Assembly (NCBI GenBank): GCA_951799425.1
Contig: OX637396.1
Span: forward strand, 11,011,701-11,075,700
DNA from: Ilex aquifolium
Lineage: Eukaryota; Streptophyta; Magnoliopsida; Aquifoliales; Aquifoliaceae
Length of the DNA stretch: 64,000 bases
Direction of reading: 5' to 3'
Of this stretch, positions 23,139-33,722 are shown in pieces (the stretch's first letter is position 1; the number at the start of each line of letters is the position of its first letter). Made by a program: the position numbers and the translations under genes. The notes under the pieces are model-generated. The model was not told the origin of the DNA, did no database searches, and saw only the letters and a program-made list of their open reading frames with translations.

Positions 23139-25306
23139 AGTAGGCGTACAAACAAGAGAATCACATCCTCTAATGTCAAGACATCTGAGATTTCTCAAAT
23201 TTTTCATACCTTTGGGCCACTTACAAAGTAGACGGCAATCTTTCAACATCAATGTATGTAGGTTTTGCAGACAAGTCATTGAATCCGGTAAAGTTTTGAT
23301 ACTAGAGTGCGACATGTTAAGGTACCTAAGATGTTTCAAATTCCCAATTGACGATGGTAGTTTTTCAAATCTACCCCACTCTGACCCAAACACTGACAAG
23401 CTTTCCATATAACTGGGCAACTTAGCAAGCCCACAATAATTTTGGGCTTCAACATGTGCAGATTTTGAGGAAAACTTGTTGATTCTGGTATTTTCATTCA
23501 AAAGTTCGACATGTTCAGGTACCTAAGATGTTTCAAATTCCAAATTGAAGATGGTAATTTGTTAAAGAGACACTTATTCAACTCCAACACTATCAGATTA
23601 CCTTGTTTTGAGATGTAGGTAGCAAATTCCTCTACACTCACTTCTCTTGATAGGACTAAAATGGAGCGTAAAGATTGCACTTTCTGCACATCTTCGTATC
23701 GAAGAACCATCGAAGGTGGCCTCCCATAAACAGATAAATGGCGAACTTTTTCCGGAATTTTCAGTACCTTTCGAGGCTCTATTATGTAGCATTATTGTAT
23801 CATAATAGACAGTGCAAGATCATGCATCAGATCGTGCATTTTACATGTCAAGTCACCCTTGTAGTCCTCCTTGACATCTTGAAAGAAAGACCTGCAAACC
23901 AAATTATGGAAGATCCCACAGCCCATAAGATACAAATCTGTTTCTCCATTAGAGTGAATAAAGCCATTTGCAATCCAAAGCTCTATCAGCATGTCCACCT
24001 CCATTACATAGTCTTTGGGAAATATTGAGCAATAAGCAAAACATTGCCTCAAAGATGGAGATATATTGTCATAACTTAGCCTAAGGACGGGTGAGATAGC
24101 ATTTTCATCATCTGCTAAATCCCAAGTTGCGCTTTCTTTCACAGATAACCATTCACTTATTTTGTTTTTTAACCGCAACAAGCTTCCAAGGGCCTTTATT
24201 GCCAAGGGCACCCCACCACATTTCTTCATTATTGCCTTGCCGATTGTTTCCAACTCTATGTTTTCCTCCCTTCTTCCAATCTCGAATGCCCGGTGCTTGA
24301 ATAAAATCCAAGAATCATCCTCTGACAAAAATCCCAGATTAAATATTGGAAGAGTAGCCATCATGAGAGCAATTTTCTCAATCCTGGTGGTTACAATAAG
24401 CATACTTCCTTTAGCTCCACACCTCAGTACATCTTTTAGTCTATCCCACTTCTCATTTTCTTCGTTCCACACATCATCCAACACAAGTAAAAATCTCCTC
24501 CCACTCAATTTTTCTTGGAGGCGTCGCTGCAGTGGATCCAGCTCTGAGATATTGCACCCTACACCTTCTATCGACTCAATGATTGCCTTGGTTAGCCGTC
24601 GTATTTTGAAATCCTCAGATACACACACCCAAATCGGCAATTCAAAGTGCTTCTGTACCCTTGGATCATTGTAAACCAATTGAGCAATTGTGGTCTTTCC
24701 AAGCCCCCCCATACCACATATAGCATAGACCGACAGGTCATTCTGATGGCTCGAATTGTTAAGCAATACCTCAATTATCATTTCTTTCTCCTCGTTTCTA
24801 CCGTAAATTTCTGATTCAATCACAAGTGAGCTAGTTTGTCTTCCCTCCATGTCATAAACTTGTGAATCAATAGCACTTTCTTTCAAGTGGAACTTAAATC
24901 TCTCCCCTGCAATTGCATCTAATCTCTCCCTTATGTCCTTCACCTTATGAGCCATTCTTAAGTGAAATACGAAAGGATTTCGAGTCGTGAAGAAGGCACT
25001 TACTTGGTTTATCACACCTCTTTGACGGTCTTCCTTTCGTATGATAGCTTCAGTCGCAAAATCATCCAATATATTGTCGACATCATAAGCTGCATCTTTG
25101 AGCTTTCTCAGCCAATTCTGCAGAGCCTCGCTCTTCGTTTGCTTGGCCTCCGCATCGTGAAGTACAGCTTGAATTGTAGAAAAAGTACTCTCAAGACGCT
25201 GAATCTCATCCTTTAGGCCCCCAGATATTCCCAATTCTTGCAATAATGACGAATTCAAGTTTCCCAAGATGGTGCTCACAAGCCCAGAAAGAAGTGCATC
25301 TGCCAT
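23139..25306 (-). pseudogene. CC-NB-LRR resistance gene, N-terminal part
   Basis: ATG at 25306 opens a 504-residue frame: Rx-type coiled-coil (1-150, with AYDVDNILDDF at 73), NB-ARC with P-loop GMGGLGKTT (198-206), kinase-2 LLVLDDVW (273-280), GGVPLAI (364-370), CFAYCSIFPKDY (422-433) and MHD (490-492). Such proteins act as intracellular immune receptors. A TAA at 23792-23794 stops it, but the same frame continues through LRR sequence to about 23498. A degenerate tandem LRR duplication with a frame change follows, then the frame at 23040-23501 holds LPSSIGNLKHLRYLNMS and further LRRs up to the foldback insertion at 23128. All motifs are present, so loss of function looks recent. A truncated CC-NB protein could still be made. 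Confidence 0.95.
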
Positions 25307-26080
25307 ACTATCTTGATTTCGATCTCTACCCAGAAGGAACTCAACACCAGAAAGATTGGAAGCTGAACTGATTGGTAATGGAAATGAATGTTAAGAAAAC
25401 TGGGAGACACTAGTGGGCAAGAGGCAAGCTTGGTCTATTATCAGTTTTCCACCTTGGGGACCACACGGTATGGACCATAGAGAGATCGATGAACACCTTC
25501 CTCCAATCGTATTACGCCACCCAATTCGATTTTTTTTTTTTTTTATCAAAAAAAAAAATATATGGATTCCTTGCAGCTACCAATTGTCATTTTGTTTTCT
25601 TGCAATAATTCAAACAAAACGATGTTGGACTATTTTTTTTTTTTTTTTGCTGGTTTAAAAAAGGGTGAGGACAAGGAAGAGAGCTAAAAGTGACCATTGA
25701 TTCAGGCTAATTGGCGTGATGAAAATTACCGACTTATCGAAAAGTCTCCAAATCAATCCAAGGCCGGCTCAATAGAATTTGGGGCCTTAACCGAAAATTT
25801 TAAACAAGGCCTTTACAAACTTATTATAAATATATATGTTATTTTATGGCTATGCTATTTTTTTAATGAAGAGAGTTTATTCTACTTTATGCATTATGAA
25901 CTAAAAATCAGAGGAATGAGAGAGTGAGAGAGAGAGATGTAAGTAGGATTTGTCTATGTAAATGTATTTGTATATGCCCTAATTATGAAGAGTGATTGGA
26001 TTAGCAATAAATAAAGAGAGAAGATGTGATCTTTTAAGTGAGTGATGACTGTTGATTTGATGAGAGAGTGTATACATGTT
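25307..26080. other. Upstream of NB-LRR; T-rich tracts and hAT fragment
   Basis: This holds the presumed promoter of the NB-LRR gene, but no clear TATA box was singled out. T/A runs lie at 25530-25560 and 25632-25650. From 25759, CAAGGCCGGCTCAATAGA matches the left end of the hAT family at 56731, so a partial hAT copy is present. Confidence 0.45.
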
Positions 26081-26081
26081 C

Positions 26082-26575
26082 AGGTCGCCACCACCACCAC
26101 TACCACCACTACCATTATGTCACCGCCATCACCACCACTATCATTAAGCCATCGCCACCACCACCACTATTGTGTCGCTGCCACCACCACTAACATTGCC
26201 ATTGCCACCACCACCACCATTGTCGCTACCACCTCCACCACCACCACCGTCACCACCATTATATCACCGTCACCACCATTGTCATTTTGTCACCGCCACT
26301 ATCACCATTGTGCCACCGCTACCATCACTACCACTGTCGTTGCTACCACCATCGCCCCATCACTACCACTACCACTACCATTGCCACAACCATTATTGTC
26401 ACCATCACCACAATCGCCACCACGGCCACAATCATTGTGTCGCCGCCACCACCACTGGCGACTACCATTGTGCCACTGCCACTGCAACCACCACTACCAC
26501 CATCATTGTTGTCACCACCAACATTGTGTTGCCACCACCACCACCGTTGTCGCCACCACTACCACCACTATTGTG
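26082..26575. repeat. (CCA)n-rich degenerate tract, 0.5 kb
   Basis: Almost entirely CCACCA/CCATCA/CCACTA variants. The Thr/Pro/His-rich frames in all three plus frames are a consequence of the repeat. A similar tract in opposite sense lies at 32470-33095. Confidence 0.95.
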
Positions 26576-27276
26576 ATGGTGGTGATAGGAATAAAGTAGT
26601 TGCGGCGCTATGGTTAAAGAGAAGGGTAAAATTAAAATAATAATAATTTTCAGACTTCAGCTCTTTGTTTTTGTCAAACAGTTTAATTAAATTCAATACT
26701 TAAATTTCAGTTGATATCAAACAGTCTGCGAATTAAAAAATTCTGTATTTAACACTTAAAATTCAGTATTCAATTTTCAATGTTCAGATTTCAATTTTAT
26801 CAAACATCAATGTTTACTTTTTGTCTTTATTTTTTGGCCCAGCCATGCTTTATTGTTGCTATAATAAAAATGTCAAACAATTGTAATATATTGAGAGTTG
26901 AATGTTTTTTCGTGTGGACCCGAATCACTCTAACCGATTCTCTTATTTTACAAGTGATACATGGGTTGTGACGGGTAACCTGTATAATAAACGAGTTGTG
27001 CACAGGTGTGATAGTTAAGCCCGTTTATATAAACACATGGAGTATGGATATAGTGATTTTTTACATGAAACTGTTACATCCAACGCGATTGTCAGACTAT
27101 ATGTATTTATACAAAACCCGAACCCTTCTTTATTATATCATTTTTAGTAAATAAGTGGGGGGATTGTTGTATATATATATTTACTAACAATGATATATTA
27201 TATTTAAATTAGTTATTGGTGGTTAAAATAACTATTGGCAATTGTCTCTAAAGTGACAAGACCAAAAAGTTACAAA

Positions 27277-28015
27277 TGATGGGCCAAGTCCAAGGGCCCA
27301 ACTCAGGTTATAAAGTCCGGTCCGAGTTTATAGCCCAACTCCAAGAGATCCAGCAAATCCAGCCCAATGTGGTCAACCCAGTCAAGGTCATCAGGCTCAA
27401 GAAGCTACATCAGCAGGGGAGCATGGAAGGGTCACCCAAGAGCCTCCTCCTAGCTACCTTGGAGTACGGGTCATCCAAGAGCCTCCTCCTAGCCACCTTG
27501 GAGTAAGGGTCATCAAAGAGTCTCCTCCCCGCCACCTTGGAGTAAGGGTCATCCCAAGAGTCTCATCCTCGTCGCCCGGAGAGAATCAACATTCCCTCAT
27601 CCTTTGACCAAGTCCTTCGGAGTGCACCATAACTTCCTTGCCCGTTGAGGAGAGAAAAGGTCGTCAAGCCATTTAACTACTATTAAATTAGTCCCAATCC
27701 GTTGTGACCACTGGATTAGCTACTAAGTTAATACTCATTATGAGGCAAACCACTATAAAATGTAAGCCCCACTAACACTTGGGGGGCAAGACACTCATTC
27801 AGGCAAATCTCTCATCTCCCTCTCTCAAGCTTGTAACCTTCTGCTCCCAACACACCGGAGTTAATAAAATACCGGCGACCTTTGCCATTCAAAGTGGACG
27901 TAGGTCATGTTGACCGAACCACTATAAACCTTGTCTTCTTTTTCTCTACTTATTTTACTGCATTTTATATTACTTAATTGACAAGTGGTGTGCAAACCAA
28001 TTTTGTGCATCATCA
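27277..28015 (+). mobile_element. Solo LTR (739 bp) inside copia LTR
   Basis: The insert begins TGATGGGCC and ends GCATCATCA, termini TGATG/CATCA, and is flanked by ACAAA at 27272-27276 and 28016-28020. The paralogous copy at 7190 reads ACAAATATTCTAAAAG without interruption, proving the insertion. A TATA-like CTATAAAATG near 27750 and AATAAAAT near 27865 fit a promoter and polyadenylation signal. Probably a Ty3/gypsy LTR. The ORF starting at its left edge is not a gene. Confidence 0.92.
27429..27585 (+). repeat. 39-bp tandem repeat, four units
   Basis: Units starting GGGTCAYCC at 27429, 27468, 27507 and 27546 repeat CAAGAGCCTCCTCCTAGC and CACCTTGGAGTA. They lie in the upstream (U3-like) part of the solo LTR. 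Confidence 0.9.
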
Positions 28016-28519
28016 ACAAATATTCTAAAAGTGTTACCGGAATTTTTTTCTCTAGAAGTGTTACCGAATTTTTTTTCTTCCAAAAGTGTCTATTGGCATT
28101 CAAATGAAGAATCAATTTTTTTCTAAAGAGGTGCTTGGGATACTATAAATATAGGGTGCCCATACTTGGCCAAAAAGAAGAAAATTTTCTAGTTTTCAAG
28201 CCCTATTATTTTCTATTCTTTATGTTCAATTTTTTGAGATTTATTCGAATTGTATTCTGGTTCAAAGACTAATAAATTTGTTTTAGATAGTCTTTGAGTG
28301 AGGCATTATATCTCGGGAATAGAATTTTCATGAGTCTATCTACATCATAGAATTTTATAAGTCTGTCTTTCTACATTATAGTGGGGAAACTTACTATATC
28401 GAAGATATTAACCTAATAACACTTCCGTCTATTCTATTTCTCATTATTTTTTCTATTTTGATATCTTGACTACCTATTACCCCATAACATTAATGAATTA
28501 ATGTAGTGTTTTTCCAACA

Positions 28520-29194
28520 ACTTGATCAACAACCTTATAAATATTTTAAACTAGATTTCATTTCCTCTTGACACGAGAATCTGCAACAAAATATTAGTTA
28601 GATAAGTAAAGCATGATTAACAATAACATGTCACCTGTTGATTCCAATGAACAGATCTTGCTATCCACACACTTGTACAAGCTACTTGGAGAAAATATTT
28701 TTTTGCGAAGAGATTTAAATTACAATATGGAAAAAGTAAGACTATTGTAAATTTGATACTAGATGATTATCCAAAACTCTAGCTGAACAAGCAAATAACT
28801 GCATTATTTGCGGCAAGGGAATATCTTTATGTAGAATGTATCCGGTATTCATACATTGGTGAAGACACGACTCGAATTGAGTTATTCACCAAAAGTGGAA
28901 CTCCTTCAGTTGCATTCAATGCATTTTCATGGCAAGTCACAAGAAAATGATTAGCACTCAGAGTTCAATTCAAGTAAGGGTGTATCTAGGTTAAACTCTA
29001 GACATAACTCTAAATATCATACAGTTGCCCTAGTCTGTTCGTTTTTTCAAATGGGTTATTTTTATTTTTTAAGATAATTATTTTAATCATGAATGTTGAC
29101 ATTTTTGTGATGCTTGAGTATATAATTTTTGTATATCAGTTGGTTATTTTTTCAGCTTTGTTCCCCACTAACAAAGGATCCCGACTCCGCCCCT
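28520..29194. other. Unassigned fragment region
   Basis: Between about 28785 and 28950 the plus strand can be read as a protein-like segment (AAREYLYVECIRYSYIGED, then IELFTKSGTPSVAFNAF) bounded by stops. I cannot assign it. From about 29060 to 29195 lies the right end of a hAT-like element ending GACTCCGCCCCTG, family of 7949-8600. Confidence 0.4.
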
Positions 29195-29195
29195 G

Positions 29196-30474
29196 AAGGT
29201 GGTGTTTGGGATGACTTATGAGATCATAAAAATATTTTTTGTACAATTACTTTATAGAGTACTTTATAAAAAAAAATACTTTCTTAATTGAGCATTGTTT
29301 GGATGTATAATAAAAAAGCACTTAAAATTCCATTTGGATGGGTAACAAAATAAATATTTATTTAAGTCATAATTATAAATCTACCCTCACATATCAATAT
29401 ACGCTAACCTAGTATTACTACTTATTACATATCCATAATTAAATAAATATATCAAAAATTGGATACCATAACCTCGACACAAAAGAAACAGGGTTAATTA
29501 TGGTGTTGGTCACCAAAGTATGTGTTTCGTATTATTTTGGTACCCAACGCAACAATTGTAACACATTAGTCTTTGATATATTCAATTTATTTTTAAATAG
29601 ACCCCATGGACGATGTCATCCAGATTTTTAACAGGTTTTACCCCTTTGATACTCACGTGCTCCCAAATTAAGAAAATATTGGACAAATTGTTGTATAATT
29701 GACCTAAAAATTGCGACAATGATCCCCAAAATATGTGCTCCATTTTATTTTGGTCCTTAATATTACAACTATATCACATTAGTCCCTAATATTTTTGATT
29801 TGTTTTTAAGTGGTCTTCACAAATGACGTTGTCTAGATTTTTAATGATTTCTCACCAGATGCCGTCAAATAAAGGGCATATTAATTTTGACAAAGCTTAA
29901 TGTGGATTAAGTTAACCATATAATTTGCCCAAAAATCTGGGTTTTAGTCTATTACAATCTCCATTAGTAAATTTTACCTGTCATTTTCGATTGGACTAAC
30001 GTGACACAAATTGAAAAGTTGATGAACTAAATTGACAAAATTAAAAGACTGAGAACTCAACAAAAATGTATTTTACCCTTATCTCTATTTGTAGAGGAAT
30101 GGAATGAAATATTTCTGTTTGTATGGTTGTATATTGGGACTTGTTGATCCTCTTTGGTTTGATCTTAGTTGGGAACACAAAAAAAAAAATATGGAGATTT
30201 ATTTGAATTTCATGATTTGATGGTAGTAGTAAATTGAGCTTGTGATTTTGACCAAATTTGAATAAAAGGTAAAATCTTTTATAACAAAGTGAAATTATCT
30301 TGAAAAGTTCAGTGTCTGTTGATTGGTAAATATTTGTTGGGTTTTCGACAATTTCTGTGCATATGATGAATTGGGTTTTGATCCAGCGGTCATTTTTAAG
30401 TTGAGATTGCAATTCTTTTTTGTTGGGATTAATGTTTGTTTGTGAAATGGGTTTGTAATTTCAAGTCTGAACTG
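29196..30474. other. Gene-free; dispersed GGGTTAATTA-type repeat
   Basis: 29490-30060 contains repeated phrases such as ATTTTGGTCCCYAAT and CACATTAGTCC, typical of old plant Mutator-like MITEs, but matching termini were not found. No gene is supported; the minus-strand frame at 30041-30412 has no domain. Confidence 0.4.
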
Positions 30475-30492
30475 AAAATTAAGTTTGAGATT

Positions 30493-30655
30493 ATTCGAAT
30501 TTTTTGTAATTCCTTAAGGTTATGTCATGAGAGATTTATTTCTCATTAATTCCGTAGTCCCGACGTAAATGATCTGTCTTTGACTGAACTGGGGATGAAA
30601 TTAATCGAGGCGCGCGTAAACTGACTCAAACGCCCTTGAGCGTTGAAACCAAAAA
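30493..30655 (+). mobile_element. SINE-like repeat, copy 2, with 18-bp TSD
   Basis: The 163-bp insert ends in an A run and is flanked by AAAATTAAGTTTGAGATT at 30475-30492 and 30656-30673. It begins at the B-box-like ATTCGAAT, so it is 5'-truncated. Target-primed retroposition by a LINE explains the structure. Confidence 0.9.
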
Positions 30656-30806
30656 AAAATTAAGTTTGAGATTTTGGACTAGAAATAAGTTTTAAGAAAA
30701 TATTTTTCATATTCTCCGTCACTTAAAAATGTTGGATTTTTTATTTGAGTTGGATTATCCACAAAGAATATTTTGATACTTTGTGGATTGAACTCATTTT
30801 TTTTTT

Positions 30807-31333
30807 GGGTTAATTACATGGGAGGTCTCCAAAATATACGGTTTGTTTCATTTTGGTCCCCAATATTTTAATTGCATCATTTTAGTCCTTTAAGTATTAA
30901 ATATGTTTCTATGTGGTCTCTCAAGCAGACAACATTCAAATTGCTAACGTTTTTTTATCATAAGTTTCTCATGTAATACCTAAATATGGACAAAAAATAA
31001 TTTGGGTAGCTCTTGACCAAAAATGTGTAATATAAGTAGCTTTTGACCAAAATTTGGATAACTCATGATCAAAACTGTGTAATTTAGGTAGTTTTTTGAC
31101 CAAAATTTGGGTAGAAATTTGATCAAGAGTTATTCAAATTATTTTTTTGTCCATATTTAAGTATCATGTGACAAGTTTATAATCAAAAATCTTTAGCAAT
31201 CTAAACGTTGTTTGTTTAAAGGATCACATAGAAATATATTCTACACTTTAGGGACCAAAATGATGTAATTGAAATATTGGGGACTAAAATGAGATAAATC
31301 TTACACTTTAAGGACCTCCCGTGTAATTAATCC
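30807..31333. mobile_element. Mutator-like MITE, 527 bp
   Basis: It starts GGGTTAATTACATGGGAGG and ends with the near-complement CCTCCCGTGTAATTAATCC. Flanks are T-rich 10-mers differing at one position. The interior folds back on itself (TTGACCAAAATTTGG and TTTGATCAAGAG repeats). No coding. Confidence 0.7.
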
Positions 31334-32460
31334 TTTATTTTTTATCTTTTAGGAATTGGAACTTTACATGTATACTGTATTTGCTTGATACATACGCTAG
31401 GAAATGATGCGAAGGTGTTGTGCTGAATTCAAACACACACTGTCTTTGTTTTCTAATTAATGATTTTTTTTTTTTGTTACATAGGGCCGCGCGAGAAATT
31501 TCTAGTTATTTTATAAATTAGCAAAAATATTATAAGAATTATTGGATTTCAAATTTAATGTTGTAAAAAATTTTAAATAAGCTGTGGTTAGAGGGAGTTT
31601 TTTTTTAAAGAAGTTAGAGGGAGTTTATGGGTAGTTATTTAAGACATTTGGTAGAATATAATTGAAGGATGGAGAATTTAATAATTCAAAATTCTTAAAA
31701 ATTAAAAATTAAAAAAATAGCTAGGAGTGAAATCTTCTTAAACCGTCTCTCTAAGAAATTAATTGTTTTATATTTATAGTAGTAGCGGACTGTCATTGCA
31801 CAGGATTATAATTCGTGTTCATTTTTTTATTTTTTTATTTATTATTTTTTAAAATTTTATTACTAGAAAAGTTAAATAAACATTATAAAAAGGTTGTTTT
31901 ATTATAAAAGTGATTTTTTTGAATAAATTTTTAAAATTGGTGGTTAATTATTGAAGGGTTGAAGATAACTACAACTGACACATGGCAGCGTTTGATTGGA
32001 GGAAGCTTTAGGTTAAGACCCACCCGGACTTGTCCATTGTAATTTTGGCCAGCCCAACGGAGGTGTGTTGTGTCCAGGACTCTATAAGTGATTACCACAC
32101 GTCTAATTGTTAACTGATTCAACTCTTTCGTTCCAAGCTCAGCCTTCTTCATGGGCCGCATCACTTGCAATGAATAAATATTGGGTGTAATTGTTACATT
32201 ATATCAATATTGTTGATATATGGCGTAAGAATTCAACAAAAAAATAATAAAAATAATAAAATATGACTCACTTCCTATCTTGAAGGTAGTTATGTATGAC
32301 ATAGTTGAGTAGTTATGAGTTTTAGTAGAGCCTATTGCTGACTTGTTTACTTATTAGTAGACGATTACAATACATGGCACTGCTAACATAGTGTAACGGT
32401 TACTCCCAATATTTTTTCCATTTGCCCAAGGGATCTGTTAAGTTAGGTTACCAACCTTAT
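31334..32460. other. Gene-free AT-rich interval
   Basis: No gene is supported. A minus-strand frame at 31931-32170 has ordinary composition but no recognised domain. Confidence 0.4.
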
Positions 32461-32469
32461 TCAGTGGTG

Positions 32470-33095
32470 ATGGGGGCAGCCATGGGTAACAACAGTGATG
32501 ATGGTGGTGGATTTTGGGTGACGATGGTGGTAGTGGCAGTCATGGGTGACGACGATGGTGGTGGTGGCGAAGATGATGGTAGGGCGACGAAGGTGGCAGT
32601 GGTGGTGGTGGTGTTGGTGCCAGTGCCAAGCGATGATAATAATGGTTGTGAGTGACGACGTGTGTTTCTGAGCGACAGTGTGAGAGGTGGTGGTGGGGGT
32701 GGTAGGTGTGGTGGGGGTGGGTGACAGTGAGTGGCGGCGATGGTGGGCGATAATGCATGGTGGTGGTAGATGTGGTGGGGGTGGGTGACAATGGCTGGCG
32801 GTGATGGGTTGTGGTAGTGCGTGGCGGTGGGTGGTGGTGGTGGGTGCTGACGGTGGGCGACAGTGGTAGTGGGATGATGGTGGTAGTGATAATAAATATA
32901 AGAGTGAGATGACAATGATGGTGGGTGGTGGTGATGGATGACGGTGATAACAATTGATAGTAGGTGGCGATGGATGACGGTGATAACAATTGGCAGTAGG
33001 TGACGATGGTGGTGGTAGTGATTGTGGCAAATGTGGTGGTGGGGTGGTGACGCTATTGGTGGTGGGGGTGGTGGTAGGAGTGGTATTGGTGGGGC
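32470..33095. repeat. (GGT)n-rich degenerate tract, 0.6 kb
   Basis: GGTGGTGAT/GGTGGGTGA variants throughout. His/Pro/Thr-rich frames on the minus strand are repeat artefacts. Confidence 0.95.
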
Positions 33096-33509
33096 GATTT
33101 CAAACACTATTTTTTTTTTAAAGTACTTATGAGAAGTTATAAGTCATAAAAACAATTTTAAAAAGTCATCTCAGACATATCCTTAGGAGGCTATTTTTCC
33201 TATTAAATTTGGGATATTAATATTAGTCGTTAGATTAATTTTATAATAAAATTTAAAGATATCTCAACCGTAAAAAAACAAAAGTCATTTTATTTATTTT
33301 TTGAGATTTAAATCGTGTTGTACTATATTATATAGATAACATTATGTGGCTAATTTAAGGATGTATTTAGGGGCTTAATTAATTACGATTATTGATGGAT
33401 TGAAGTCAGCTCCATCTAATATTTAAACTAACAATAGCTATACTATTCTCAACAATAGGGTTCATGGCACTGTTCCACCATCTCTTGAACTGAAACTGGG
33501 ATCTTTTTA

Positions 33510-33722
33510 ATGGCTTCTCGGATTAAAGACAAATGCATCCTCCCCAACCCAAAAAGACGAGAGGGAGAGAGAGAGAAAGAGGAACACAAAATGCACAAAA
33601 ACACTTCTTTGTTGAAGCAGTCGCTGCCGGCAATGCTAACAGAAAGGTTATCTCAATCACTAAGATACAAAAGGGGTAGAGCTAATTTCATGAATGTTCT
33701 TCGGCTACAATTTAATTTATCC
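33510..33722 (+). repeat. Duplicated gene-like fragment, copy 1
   Basis: About 210 bp, from AAAGACAAATGCATCCTCC to TTCGGCTACAATTTAATTTATC, recurs at 36348-36555. Both copies keep an open plus frame with LLKQS, TER, QSLRYKR and RANFM. The two also stay partly open on the minus strand. No known domain; perhaps a captured exon. Confidence 0.6.

Larger units (their letters stand above)
26811..28519 (+). mobile_element. Copia-type 3' end with LTR, copy 2
   Basis: Homologous to 6736-7560. The purine tract ATAAGTGGGGGGAT precedes TGTTGTATATAT, so the LTR starts at 27165; a fitting end TTTTTCCAACA lies at 28519. Once the inserted solo LTR and its duplicated target are left out, the LTR is about 611 bp. 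TATA-like ACTATAAATATAGGG lies near 28140. No coding region remains. Confidence 0.65.

Noticed and set aside
26042-26640. Thr/Pro/His-rich ORFs, possible structural proteins
   Set aside because: All three frames are open because of the CCA repeat; no signal peptide or conserved unit.
27276-27506. Plus-strand ORF of 76 residues
   Set aside because: Lies within the solo LTR and reads through its 39-bp tandem repeats.
31931-32170. Minus-strand ORF of 79 residues with ordinary composition
   Set aside because: No domain, no splice partners, surrounded by repeats.
32422-33107. Long His/Pro-rich ORFs on the minus strand and a Gly/Val-rich ORF on the plus strand
   Set aside because: Simple-repeat artefact of the GGT tract.
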